From NCBI GenBank assembly GCA_016714985.1, contig JADKBS010000014.1:137769-201768 (forward strand): DNA of 64,000 nt. Reading direction: 5' to 3'. The notes under the pieces were generated by a model that worked only from the letters and a program-made list of their open reading frames with translations, did not search any database and was not told the DNA's origin. This document shows, piece by piece, positions 6,594-14,834 of this stretch (positions are counted from its first letter, which is position 1; every line of letters begins with the position of its first letter). The stretch comes from Saprospiraceae bacterium. GTDB lineage: Bacteria; Bacteroidota; Bacteroidia; Chitinophagales; Saprospiraceae. Both the position numbers and the translations under genes were made by a program.

Positions 6594-8991
6594 TCATCAC
6601 CCCCACACTCGGTATCGGCGTCCCCGTCTCCGCGCTCAACGATTTCAGCTTGTACCGCTGCTGCCCCGCCGGGGCGTCCGGGTTTTCGATGATGCCGCCG
6701 CCGATGGGGGTGCCGTTCTCGTCGAGCGGGCGGTCGAGGATGAGGGCGGGGATGCCGACGGCGTTGCCCGTGATGTTCTCGATGTCGAGGTAAACGTTCA
6801 GGCTCCAGCGGTCGAAGAACCAGCGCTTGTCAATGCGGAGGTCAATCGTGCTGCTCACGTCGCCGCGCTCGGTGTTCAGGCGGGAGAAGTCGGGCAGGCC
6901 GGAATTGCGCACGTTCCAACTGTCCACCAAGGCCGAGGCGTCGGAAAACGGCGTGATGGGCAGCGCGGACTGGAAGCGCCAGTTGACGCCCGCTTCCCAG
7001 TTTTTGCCGAATTTTTTGCCCAAGGCCAGGTTCACGATATGGCGGGCATCCCACGATGAGGGCACGTATTCGCCGTTTTTATCCTCAAACTCGCTCTTGC
7101 CCAGCGTGTAGCTGGCGATGCCGTAAAAACCCTTGTACAGCCGCTGTTGGAACAAAAACTCGATGCCGTAGGTGCGGCCCTCGCTGCGGCTGATGGCCGG
7201 TTCGTTGCCGATGATGCCGAAGTCGCCGCCGAGGTTGGCCAGCGTGAGGCTGTCGCGCAGCAGGAAGGGGTAGTCGGCGTATTTTTTAAAATAACCTTCT
7301 ACTGAGATTTTGCCATTCGTCTTCGTGTTCCAGGCGAAGCCCGCCACGGCATGGTCGGCCCGGATGTACTGGATATTGTTCTGCTTGTTCACAAAAACGC
7401 CGCCCTCTTGGTAGCCGAGGATGGTGTAGGGCGGGAGTTGGAAATAGCGCCCCGCGTTGAAATTGAACGAAAGCTGCTCCGAAAACGAGTAGGAGGCCGA
7501 GAAGCGGGGCGAGAACTGCTCCAGCGGGTTGTTCATGTCGTCGGAATAGGAATTGGCGTCCATGCGGGCGCCGAGCGATAGCACGAGGCGGTCGCCAAGG
7601 TAGTTGCGGCTCACCTGTCCGAACAGCGCGTATTTGTTCATGTCGAACTCGCCGCGGTAGTCCACCGTTTGCGGCCCGGCACTGGTGAAGATGCGGTTGA
7701 AAGTGCGGTTATTGTATTTCACGAACTCATAGCCAGCGCCGTAGTTCACCTTGAAATCCCCGTAGCGGCTGGTATTTTCCACCCGGAACTTGTTCTCGAT
7801 TTCCTGCGATTTATAGTTTAAAACGAGGTTGTCCTCCGTGCTGTCATCGTTCTTGAAATACTTCACCGCCTCGTTGTTCAGCATGTTGCGGCTGGCCACC
7901 ACGGTCCAGTAGCCTTTCGTTCCGTAATGTTTGTAAACCAGGCCGTTCGTGTAGTTCCACTGCGTGTTCACGGGCAATTGGTCGAGGATGAACTGTTGGT
8001 CTTCGGTCTCGTTGGCATCGAGGTTCAGCGAGAAATCGTCAATGGCGCCCAGGCCGACGAAGTAGATTTCGTTTTTCTGGTTGATTTTATGCTTCACCTT
8101 GGCTTGAAAATCATTGTAAGTGGGCAAAAACGGCAGTTCCAGCGCCTTGAACAGGAACTGCAAATACGACCGCCGGGCAGAGAACAGAAAGGTCGTTTTT
8201 TCGCCAATCGGCCCATCGAGCGTGAGGCCCGCATCGGAAGCACCGAGCATGACGGTCGCCCCTAATTTGTCGCTGCGGCCATCGGGCTGGCGGAAGTTGA
8301 AGGCGGAACTGAGCGTGTTGCCCCTATTGGCGGGGAAGGCGCCGCTGTAAAAATCCACCTCGGAGATGAAGTTCACGTTGATGAGGCCGACGGGGCCGCC
8401 GCTACTGCCCTGCGTGGCGAAGTGGTTGATGTTCGGCACCTCCACATCGTCGAGGAAAAAGCGGTTCTCGTTCGGAGCGCCGCCGCGAATGATAAGGTCG
8501 TTGCGGAAGCTGGCGGTCGTCGTGACGCCGGGCAGCGACTGCACCACTTTGGAGATGTCGCGGTTGCCACCGGGGTTGCGCTGGATTTCCGCCACGCCGA
8601 GGGTGCGCAGGCTGAGGGGGCTTTCCTCCGGCTTTTTGAAGGGCGAAGCCTTCACCACAACTTCCTGTAAATCAGCGCTTTGTTCTTCCAGTTTGAAATT
8701 GACGACGGCGGGCTTGGAGTTCGTCACCTGTATTTCGGCCTGGGTCTGGTCGTTGAAGCCGACGAAGCTGGCCAGCACGTTGTAAAGGCCGGGTGTCAGG
8801 CCCGTGATTTCGTAGTTGCCGTTTTCGTCGGTAGTGGCCCCTGCGTCAGTGCCGAATGCGATGACGTTGGCCAAGAAGACGGGTTCGTTGGTCAGGGCAT
8901 TGGTGATGGTGCCGCGGATGCTGCCCGTTTGGGCGAAAATGGCGATGGAGGCCAATAGCGTGGCCAGCGTGGTGAAAAAGGTTTTTTTCAT
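6583..8991 (-). CDS. TonB-dependent outer-membrane receptor with CarboxypepD_reg-like N-terminus
   Basis: About 800 residues. A signal peptide (MKKTFFTTLATLLASIAIFA) leads a CarboxypepD_reg-like beta-sandwich (GSIRGTITNALTNEPVFLA ... GLTPGLYNVLASFVGF). The plug domain follows (LQEVVVKASPF, VVQSLPGVTTTASFRNDLI, RGGAPNENRFFLDDVEVPN), then a 22-strand barrel ending GVMIEL. It would import a large substrate across the outer membrane using TonB/ExbBD energy. No SusD partner follows, so it is not a standard Sus pair and the substrate is unknown. ATG at 8991 is chosen over one 18 nt upstream because the signal peptide begins there. Its last codons overlap the start of the KilA-N gene. Confidence 0.9.
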   Translation of the reverse strand: MKKTFFTTLATLLASIAIFAQTGSIRGTITNALTNEPVFLANVIAFGTDAGATTDENGNYEITGLTPGLYNVLASFVGFNDQTQAEIQVTNSKPAVVNFKLEEQSADLQEVVVKASPFKKPEESPLSLRTLGVAEIQRNPGGNRDISKVVQSLPGVTTTASFRNDLIIRGGAPNENRFFLDDVEVPNINHFATQGSSGGPVGLINVNFISEVDFYSGAFPANRGNTLSSAFNFRQPDGRSDKLGATVMLGASDAGLTLDGPIGEKTTFLFSARRSYLQFLFKALELPFLPTYNDFQAKVKHKINQKNEIYFVGLGAIDDFSLNLDANETEDQQFILDQLPVNTQWNYTNGLVYKHYGTKGYWTVVASRNMLNNEAVKYFKNDDSTEDNLVLNYKSQEIENKFRVENTSRYGDFKVNYGAGYEFVKYNNRTFNRIFTSAGPQTVDYRGEFDMNKYALFGQVSRNYLGDRLVLSLGARMDANSYSDDMNNPLEQFSPRFSASYSFSEQLSFNFNAGRYFQLPPYTILGYQEGGVFVNKQNNIQYIRADHAVAGFAWNTKTNGKISVEGYFKKYADYPFLLRDSLTLANLGGDFGIIGNEPAISRSEGRTYGIEFLFQQRLYKGFYGIASYTLGKSEFEDKNGEYVPSSWDARHIVNLALGKKFGKNWEAGVNWRFQSALPITPFSDASALVDSWNVRNSGLPDFSRLNTERGDVSSTIDLRIDKRWFFDRWSLNVYLDIENITGNAVGIPALILDRPLDENGTPIGGGIIENPDAPAGQQRYKLKSLSAETGTPIPSVGVMIEL

Positions 8992-9006
8992 GATGATTTT
9001 AGTGCG

Positions 9007-9306
9007 CACCCCTGACCCCTAAAGGGCAGAGGCGATTGGTTCTACAAAATCTCGATTGAATTGATTTCAGATATAACCTGCCTGTCGGCAGACAGGGATT
9101 TCAGACGTAAGATTTAAGATTGAATGGCAGATTTTTGAAGTAAGAATGCCGATTTGCTGCCAAAACCAAACGGTAGATGCTTAGGTTCGGGCGTCCAAAA
9201 TCTAAAATCCCTGTCTGCCGTCAGGCAGGTTATATCGTCTATCTTATATCTGAAATCAAAATGAATCAGAATCAATCAACCCTGTGCCTATAGGGGGTCA
9301 GGGGTG
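9007..9306. repeat. Nested inverted-repeat element between receptor and TspO genes
   Basis: An outer inverted pair (CACCCCTGACCCC at 9007 and its complement ending at 9306) encloses an inner pair of ~39-50 nt arms (9063-9101 and 9205-9256). The inner arms contain the small palindrome-like block CCTGCCTGTCGGCAGACAGG. The right inner arm has ~15 extra nt. The interior (9102-9204) has no convincing ORF. A related CCTGCC...GGCAGG hairpin recurs at 42856-42877. This looks like a non-autonomous repeat of the kind dispersed in Bacteroidota intergenic regions; it also covers the receptor's upstream region, so promoter or attenuation effects are possible. Confidence 0.6.
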
Positions 9307-9351
9307 TCGGGTGATTAAATGGTTGAAATGCTTTTTGGTTCATGCGGTTTT

Positions 9352-9846
9352 TCATCCGAAGAAAGTGTCGGCGTTGTGGGTAGCAATATAAACCGAGACA
9401 TAGCTGGCGAGCAATAGCCATAGTACCCGCAACGAAATGAAGATGGCGGCTCGCTTGTGCAATCGAAGGCCCAGCATAAAACTGATAACAGCGACTGCCA
9501 GGCCAACCACCGTAACCACTGCGCCAAGTATGGGGCTTTTCAGACCGAAGTAAACCAAGGCAAATGCAGCAAAAAGCACCCACCCAATCGCCTCAGAGAC
9601 CAGAAATGCCTTTCTGCCAGGGGTGTTTTTGGCAAGGTTGGCCACGAGGTACAGTGCCCAGGCCGACATAATGTTTAGGAACAGCCAAATGGGTGCAAAC
9701 AGCCAGTCGGGTGGTGCGATGGCTGGTTGTTGGAAGCTGTTGTAAAATACGGCTTCGCCATTGATGCCCGCTGGAATAGCGCTGATTAGGTTGGCCACGA
9801 TTACCACGAGTGCAACATGCCACCACTTTAGTTTATTTTCTTCCAT
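9352..9846 (-). CDS. TspO/MBR family membrane protein
   Basis: A 164-residue protein with five predicted helices. The most diagnostic region is PPDWLFAPIWLFLNIMSAWA, the Trp/Pro-rich loop and helix that binds porphyrins in TspO (CrtK/benzodiazepine-receptor) proteins. It is preceded by AVFYNSFQQPAIAPP and ends WLLLASYVSVYIATHN. These inner-membrane proteins bind and sometimes degrade tetrapyrroles and modulate stress responses. ATG at 9846 is preferred over a TTG three codons upstream. It is divergent from a MarR-type gene at 10078 across an AT-rich spacer, so that regulator may control it. Confidence 0.75.
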   Translation of the reverse strand: MEENKLKWWHVALVVIVANLISAIPAGINGEAVFYNSFQQPAIAPPDWLFAPIWLFLNIMSAWALYLVANLAKNTPGRKAFLVSEAIGWVLFAAFALVYFGLKSPILGAVVTVVGLAVAVISFMLGLRLHKRAAIFISLRVLWLLLASYVSVYIATHNADTFFG

Positions 9847-10077
9847 GTTGAACAAATTTTAGTTGTGTTTTATTAAAATATCGAAAACGATGCGTTATAA
9901 AATCAAAAACGTTTTATTTGTTCATGAAAAGCTGAAGATTTTTTCATTTTATTTTGCAAAATATTGATAATCAATTATTTGCACGATAAAATATTTTTAC
10001 GAAAACATTTTAAAATAAAAACGGTTTCATTTTAAATTGGCGATAACATAACTTGCATCGGCAATTCATTCCACAGC
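9847..10077. promoter_or_regulatory. AT-rich divergent promoter region of tspO-like and marR-like genes
   Basis: This 231-nt spacer separates divergent genes and is strongly AT-rich with repeated short motifs (AAAACGTTTTA near 9907, GTTTTATTTG, and AAAATAAAAACGGTTT near 10013-10027). The palindromic AACGTT core and the related ACGGTTT copies are candidate MarR-family operator halves. No exact TTTG/TAnnTTTG promoter could be placed with confidence. Confidence 0.4.
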
Positions 10078-10707
10078 ATGACGTCTTACTTACCACTTAT
10101 CGAGAAATGGGAAACCTACCTGCAAACCGGTGGAACCGAGTCATTGGAGCATTTTGCCCTTTGGTTGCTACAGCACAAAAAAGCAGAGCGGCAAACCGCC
10201 AGTGTGCTCAACGACCCGAATCTTCAGACCTATTTTAACTTAAATACTGAAGGTAACTTTGCCCATCTTAGCTCAGAGGCGGCTTACCTCGTTGGTCGGC
10301 TGTACAAATATGTGCGCAACTACACCCGCCCCATCTTGCTTGCCGTAGGGCTTTCGAGCCAAGACGAGTTCGCCATTCTTGCTCATACCGACTTCTTGGG
10401 AGAATGTACCAAAAAAGCGGCCATCGAGGAAAATCTGATTGACACCACCACGGGTATTGATGCAATCCGGCGGTTGGTGAACAAGGGCCTGCTCCAAGAA
10501 AAAGTAAACGAGCACGACCGACGGGAGCGGCTGATTTCACTCACCCCAGCGGGCAAGGCAGTGCTACAGCAGGTCTATTCGGGCTTTGCCAGCATACAAG
10601 ATGTTTTGGCCGACCTGAGCCAAGAAGAGCGCCAACAGTTGGTGGTTTTTTTGAAAAGCTTGGATGAGTTCCATGGGAAGTTGAATCAGAAGGTCGCTGA
10701 AAAATAA
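10078..10707 (+). CDS. MarR-family transcriptional regulator
   Basis: About 209 residues with a winged-helix core. An N-terminal dimerisation helix pair is followed by LSSQDEFAILAHTDFLGECTK (recognition region), the second helix AIRRLVNKGLLQEKVNEHDRRERL (the basic DxRxR wing typical of MarR) and SLTPAGKAVLQQVYSGF leading to the C-terminal dimer helix. MarR proteins usually repress an adjacent divergent gene and respond to small aromatic or oxidative signals, so the TspO-like gene is the likely target. Its stop is immediately followed by the stop of the convergent gene at 10708, with no intervening base. Confidence 0.82.
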   Translation: MTSYLPLIEKWETYLQTGGTESLEHFALWLLQHKKAERQTASVLNDPNLQTYFNLNTEGNFAHLSSEAAYLVGRLYKYVRNYTRPILLAVGLSSQDEFAILAHTDFLGECTKKAAIEENLIDTTTGIDAIRRLVNKGLLQEKVNEHDRRERLISLTPAGKAVLQQVYSGFASIQDVLADLSQEERQQLVVFLKSLDEFHGKLNQKVAEK

Positions 10708-11181
10708 TCATGCCTTTGGGCGAACCGGCACCCAAATCTCCTCTTCCGAGTCCGGGCTGCCCTGCTTGTATTTTTCCCCCAGCAACTCAAAATGTGGCCT
10801 TTCGTCCAGCGTGTACCCCGATTGCGGCAGCCACTCGGCATAGATGTATTGGAAAATAGCAGTGTCCATGCCCCGGTGCGGGAACACGGCGTACAGACCG
10901 CCCGGCAACTCGAAGCCCTCCATGCCTTCGGGGATGTTTTCAAAATCGGCGACCTCCACGGCGGCCCATTTCACAAACTCATTTTGCGGAGCAAACCGCT
11001 CGAAATACCAGGCACGATAGACTTGCAGCGAGTACAAGTCATTGCCGATGGCGTGCTGCACCTCACGGCGGCGTGGCATGAAGCTGCCCCAAAGTTGGCC
11101 CGTCAGGTTGTTGGCGAGGGACATGGTGAGGTGCTGGCCGACGAGTTTTTTCTCGGTCAGGGTGGTAATGGTAGGTTGCAT
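10708..11181 (-). CDS. GyrI-like / AraC effector-binding domain protein
   Basis: A 157-residue single-domain protein of the SOUL/GyrI-like small-molecule-binding fold. Typical elements are KKLVGQHLTMSL at the start, LWGSFMPRRREVQH, VEVADFENIPEGMEGFELPGGLYAVFPHRG (the conserved G-Y-A-V/P-H strand), the IFQYIYAEWLPQSGYTLDERPHFELLGEKY helix-strand unit and a closing EEEIWVPVRPKA. Members bind hydrophobic or cationic ligands and some hydrolyse or sequester toxins; no DNA-binding domain is attached here. It lies 8 nt downstream of a small co-directional gene and likely forms a two-gene operon with it. Confidence 0.82.
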   Translation of the reverse strand: MQPTITTLTEKKLVGQHLTMSLANNLTGQLWGSFMPRRREVQHAIGNDLYSLQVYRAWYFERFAPQNEFVKWAAVEVADFENIPEGMEGFELPGGLYAVFPHRGMDTAIFQYIYAEWLPQSGYTLDERPHFELLGEKYKQGSPDSEEEIWVPVRPKA

Positions 11182-11189
11182 AGGTCGGT

Positions 11190-11438
11190 TTAGTCCAATT
11201 CTTCGATGTTCAGTCCCCAGTCGCCGACGATTTTCACCAAGGTGCTGCTTTCGAGGTCGTCTCCGGCTACCCGCAGTACCCGGTCGCAGTCTTCGAGGTC
11301 AAGGGTGCATCGCTCGACGCCGGGGACGGATTCCAGTGCTTGGCAAAGCGCCCATGCTTCGTGCGGAAGGCGGATGTTCGATTTGAAGATAAGTACGTCG
11401 GGCATGGCAGGTGTGGTTGAGTTTTGTTCAAATTGCAT
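11190..11438 (-). CDS. Small ferredoxin-fold-like conserved protein
   Basis: An ~82-residue protein (or ~71 if it starts at the ATG at 11405, MPDVLIFKSNI). Its pattern VLIFKSNI, then a helix (EAWALCQALES), VERCTLDLEDCDRVLRV, then a helix (SSTLVKIVGDWG) and LNIEELD is the beta-alpha-beta-beta-alpha-beta layout of heavy-metal-associated/ferredoxin-like domains. The metal-binding CxxC is absent, so it probably does not carry metal. It precedes the GyrI-like gene by 8 nt. Function is unknown. Confidence 0.6.
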   Translation of the reverse strand: MQFEQNSTTPAMPDVLIFKSNIRLPHEAWALCQALESVPGVERCTLDLEDCDRVLRVAGDDLESSTLVKIVGDWGLNIEELD

Positions 11439-11667
11439 GAATCGTGGTTATGAAAAGGGTATGACCTCAAGTATAGCCCCTTTACAACGGCCAAGGATAA
11501 TGACGAATAACCGCCCAAAATTACTTTAAAAGCGCTTGAAATTGTTCGAGCTGGGGGTTGCCCCTGACCCAATAAAGTGGAACCCACGGATTATAATTTA
11601 TCGGAAATCCATCATTTTGAGGCTCCGAGGTCTGTGGGTTCTCCTTTAGGGTAAGGGGCGAACGTCC

Positions 11668-12159
11668 CTACTGCTCATCCGCACTCGGCCCATAGCTGCC
11701 CGGTATTGGGATATTCAGCAGGCGCAAGTAAACGCCCAATTGTGCCCGGTGGTGGATAATTTGGCTGATGGTCATGCGCACCACGCCCCATCGGTCTGTT
11801 TCCCAGAGCACCATTTCGCCGTGGCGCATTACCCAACGCTCGCCCAGTTTCGAGGTGTTTTCCTCGATGAGTTGGGTCTTGGCATCCAAGAGGCTTTTCT
11901 CGAAAATTTCGAGGATTTCGTCGGCACTGCTTACTTGTTTGGGTTCCCAACTACTAACGGCAAAGTCGATTTCGTCCATGTTGAATGCCATTGAAATCCA
12001 AGTGGGCAGTTCGGCGATGTGGGTGGCCAGCGGCCCCATTTTCATGCTTTTTTCGTGCGGCGCCCAGTCGAGTTTGTCAGTGGGGATTCGGGCGAGCATC
12101 TTTCGGGTGGTGATTGCTTCTTCTTCTAACTCTCTGATAAACAAGGAGATAATCGTCAT
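11668..12159 (-). CDS. DinB-family protein
   Basis: A 163-residue four-helix-bundle protein of the DinB/YfiT superfamily. It has the opening helix with conserved acidic residues (FIRELEEEAITTRKML), the loop LDWAPHEKSMKMGPLATHIAELPTW with the first metal-site His (ATHIAE), and the ISQIIHHRAQLGVYLRLL helix with the other His residues. Family members are metal-dependent, often thiol transferases or hydrolases acting on unknown substrates. It appears to be monocistronic. A second, more distant DinB-like gene is at 38068. Confidence 0.85.
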   Translation of the reverse strand: MTIISLFIRELEEEAITTRKMLARIPTDKLDWAPHEKSMKMGPLATHIAELPTWISMAFNMDEIDFAVSSWEPKQVSSADEILEIFEKSLLDAKTQLIEENTSKLGERWVMRHGEMVLWETDRWGVVRMTISQIIHHRAQLGVYLRLLNIPIPGSYGPSADEQ

Positions 12160-12272
12160 AATGATTTAAGTTTTGATGAATAATGGGGCAAAGATGGAGG
12201 TGGGCACTGACAGCTGTGTGTCAGTGAGGATTTGGCTTTTTGAAAAAAATGTTTAAAAAGGAAAAAATATTT

Positions 12273-12851
12273 TTAGCCTTTCAGCGCCTTCTCAATCCCC
12301 CTATCCGGCACAATCCAAACAACCGCCACCACTGCAAACAAGAATAAGGAAATGCCCGGTTTCCAAAGCGCAATCGGGATGGCAGCGAGGTAGGCCAATT
12401 GCGAAGCGATGCCCTTGATTCTTACCTTTTCCATGGCGGCCACCAATTTTTCGTCGTGCTTTTGGCTGCTTGCGATGACCTGTTGCAGGGCAAAAAACGC
12501 CATGCCAGCAAGTGCCAGCACGATGGCATATACCACTACCGTGTTTGTCTCGAAATGGTTTTCGCCCATCCAAGCTGTGGCGAAGGGGACGAGCGAAAGA
12601 AAGAACAGCAGCAGCATGTTCGACCAGATGATACCGCCGCTTACCCGTTGGACAGTGTGCATCAAATGGTGGTGGTTGCCCCAATAAATGCCCACATAAA
12701 TAAAGCTCAACACGTAGCTTAGAAACTTGGGCCAGAGCTTGAGCAAGTCACCCCATTCAGCGCCATGCGGCACTTTCAATTCCAAAACCATGATGGTGAT
12801 AATGATGGCGAGCACGCCGTCGCTGAAGGCTTCCAGTCGGTTCTTTTCCAT
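12273..12851 (-). CDS. TMEM175-family potassium channel
   Basis: A 192-residue membrane protein with six hydrophobic helices. The first helix carries the family signature RLEAFSDGVLAIIITIMVLE, where the FSD motif lines the pore. HHHLMHTVQRV follows in the helix 2-3 loop. Bacterial TMEM175 proteins are tetrameric K+-selective channels without the TVGYG filter; length and topology fit a one-repeat bacterial member. It stands alone between two minus-strand and plus-strand transcription units. Confidence 0.85.
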   Translation of the reverse strand: MEKNRLEAFSDGVLAIIITIMVLELKVPHGAEWGDLLKLWPKFLSYVLSFIYVGIYWGNHHHLMHTVQRVSGGIIWSNMLLLFFLSLVPFATAWMGENHFETNTVVVYAIVLALAGMAFFALQQVIASSQKHDEKLVAAMEKVRIKGIASQLAYLAAIPIALWKPGISLFLFAVVAVVWIVPDRGIEKALKG

Positions 12852-13060
12852 TGGAGAGTTTTTGGCAAAGAAAGGGGTTTTATGGTTTGTTTAGCATGGT
12901 TGTATCTTAAATCCATCGCAATGCCAAGCCAGTACCCGCAGCATTACCTGAATCCGGGGCGATTGACGGCGACTTGATAAAACCAGGCGAAGAGTTATCG
13001 GCTGATTATTAGGAAAATATGGAGGATTTTACGTCAATTTGAGGCTTAAAATCAAATACG

Positions 13061-14086
13061 ATGAAAGCCACCATCCTTCAAATCCTGTTTGTCACAATTC
13101 TGTTCACCCAATTCAGCTGTAAGAATGAGGGTCAAGCTCCTGCCACCGGGGAGCCTATTGCGGACAGCTCCCAAGCGCAGCCGGAAGCGGGCGTGCGCAT
13201 GATTCCCATCCAAACGGCAGCGGGTACTTACAACGTTTGGACCCGCAAGTTCGGCGACAACCCCAAGGTAAAAGTGCTGTTGCTGCACGGCGGCCCGGCC
13301 ATGGGCTGCGAGTACATGGAGTGCTTCCGGGACTTTTTCCCGAAGGAAGGCTTTGAGTTCTACGAGTACGACCAGCTTGGCTGCAACCGCTCCGACCAGC
13401 CCGACAACGACGACCTCTGGACAACGGCCCGCTACGTAGAAGAGGTGGAGCAGTTGCGGCAGGCCCTCGGCATGACGAAGGACAATTTCTACATCCTCGG
13501 CAACTCTTGGGGCGGCATCCTCGGCATGGAGTACGCCCTGAAGTACCAGGACAACCTCAAGGGCCTCATCGTGAGCAATATGCAGGGCAGCATCCCCGCC
13601 TATGAGAAGTACAACAACGTGCTGCGCAGCCAGATGCGCAAATCGCTGATTGACAGTCTTACTGTTTTTGAGAAAAAAGAGGACTACAAGAACCCTGTTT
13701 ACATGGACTTGGTGATGAAGGAGTACTACACCAAGCATATCTGCCGACTAAAAGAATGGCCCGATGCCGTGAACCGCTCCTTCTCGCACATGAACGAGCA
13801 TATCTATGTGCTGATGCAAGGCCCCAGCGAGTTCAAGGTCGGTGGTCGCCTGCTCACTTGGGATATCATGGGCCAGTTAAAAACCATCAAAGTGCCCACC
13901 TTAATGATTGGTGCCAAATATGACACAATGGACCCCGCCGCCATGGAGGCAATGAGCAAACTGGTGCAGAAGGGCCGCTACCTCTACTGCCCGGAAGGCT
14001 CGCACCTGAGCATGTGGGACGACCAAGCGCACTACTATCCAGGCGTGGTTCAGTTTATCAAGGATGTGGATGGAGGAAGGATGTAG
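13061..14086 (+). CDS. Proline iminopeptidase-like alpha/beta hydrolase, predicted lipoprotein
   Basis: The N-terminus ends in a lipobox (TQFSC, Cys20), so the mature enzyme is probably membrane-anchored outside the cytoplasm. The catalytic domain has the oxyanion motif LLHGGPA (residues ~74-80), the YDQLGCNRSDQP strand, the nucleophile elbow GNSWGG with Ser149, a cap domain, and the acid/His pair in KYDTMDP and EGSHLSMWD. This is the peptidase S33 layout, which removes N-terminal proline or acts on related small amides. Extracytoplasmic placement suggests peptide scavenging or a paralogous esterase role. ATG at 13061 sits just before the signal. Confidence 0.85.
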   Translation: MKATILQILFVTILFTQFSCKNEGQAPATGEPIADSSQAQPEAGVRMIPIQTAAGTYNVWTRKFGDNPKVKVLLLHGGPAMGCEYMECFRDFFPKEGFEFYEYDQLGCNRSDQPDNDDLWTTARYVEEVEQLRQALGMTKDNFYILGNSWGGILGMEYALKYQDNLKGLIVSNMQGSIPAYEKYNNVLRSQMRKSLIDSLTVFEKKEDYKNPVYMDLVMKEYYTKHICRLKEWPDAVNRSFSHMNEHIYVLMQGPSEFKVGGRLLTWDIMGQLKTIKVPTLMIGAKYDTMDPAAMEAMSKLVQKGRYLYCPEGSHLSMWDDQAHYYPGVVQFIKDVDGGRM

Positions 14087-14221
14087 GTGGCAGTTCGACA
14101 GTGGGCAGTGGGCAGTCAGGGTGCAGTCTGGTAGTCTCCCGGCGTTCACCTAGGCACTGGCTAAACATCCCGAGAAATCGGGACAAGACCTGTAAAACTG
14201 GCTGCCAACTGTCGAACTGCC
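14087..14221. repeat. Inverted repeat with inner terminator-like hairpin
   Basis: GGCAGTTCGACAGT at about 14089 is answered by its exact complement ending at about 14219. Between them is a perfect 6-bp stem with a GAAA loop (TCCCGA-GAAA-TCGGGA, 14168-14183). The element fills the whole gap between the convergent genes at 13061 and 14224, so a bidirectional terminator or a dispersed repeat are both possible. There is no T-run. Confidence 0.55.
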
Positions 14222-14223
14222 TA

Positions 14224-14784
14224 CTAGAAAATTCTGTCCAAGCCAAGCTCAAAGCCTTCTAGGACAAGGCTTTTGACCGTGCCGGTAACCTCTATGAAAT
14301 CGGCGAGTTCATAGGTGCCATCAACGAGGCGGAAGATTTCGACATTTTTATAAGATGGATCAACTAGCCAAAACTCGGGTATTCCGAACTGCTCGTAAAT
14401 TTTCTTTTTGATGATACGGTCTCTTTTCACAGAACCAGGTGACAAGATTTCAACGATTAAATCGGGGATGCCGATGACCACTTGTTCGTTTTCATCCAAG
14501 ATAAATTGCTTGTCTTTTCCAACGAAAAAAATATCGGGCTGCGGCACATTATGCTCATCCAAAACCACATCGAGCGGTGCAAAAAATACCTCACCAATAG
14601 GCTTAGATTCGAGGTGTTTTTCAATTGCAAAAGCAATTTTGCGCACCAACCGCTGGTGCTGTAAGGTAGGGGATGCCTTTCTCATTAGTTCTCCGTTTAT
14701 CAGTTCATACTGGAAGTTGTCGTCGTCGTCGAACTCCATTTCACGGTACTTCCGGTAGGTCAGCATTTTTTCCAAAACTTCCAT
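14224..14784 (-). CDS. Uma2-family (DUF820) PD-(D/E)XK nuclease-fold protein
   Basis: A ~187-residue single-domain protein. It has the opening YELINGELMRKASPTLQHQRLV, the active-site strand VPQPDIFFV, and LIVEILSPGSVKRDRIIKKKIYEQFGIPEFWLVDP, where the E-x-L-S-P and K-x-x-x-Y elements form the nuclease core. Uma2 proteins are abundant in cyanobacteria and Bacteroidota, often in many copies, and their biological role is unsettled (possibly selfish or transposon-linked). ATG 14784 is chosen over the upstream TTG. It is convergent with the hydrolase across a repeat. Confidence 0.87.
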   Translation of the reverse strand: MEVLEKMLTYRKYREMEFDDDDNFQYELINGELMRKASPTLQHQRLVRKIAFAIEKHLESKPIGEVFFAPLDVVLDEHNVPQPDIFFVGKDKQFILDENEQVVIGIPDLIVEILSPGSVKRDRIIKKKIYEQFGIPEFWLVDPSYKNVEIFRLVDGTYELADFIEVTGTVKSLVLEGFELGLDRIF

Positions 14785-14834
14785 CGTCGTCAATTTTTAT
14801 GCAAGGTAGGGCATTTTGTTAAAAAAACCAGCCA

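Noticed and set aside
13052..13738. Minus-strand frame opposite the S33 peptidase
   Set aside because: The plus strand has lipobox, HGGP and GNSWGG motifs; the antisense frame is Val/Leu/Ala-rich without motif.
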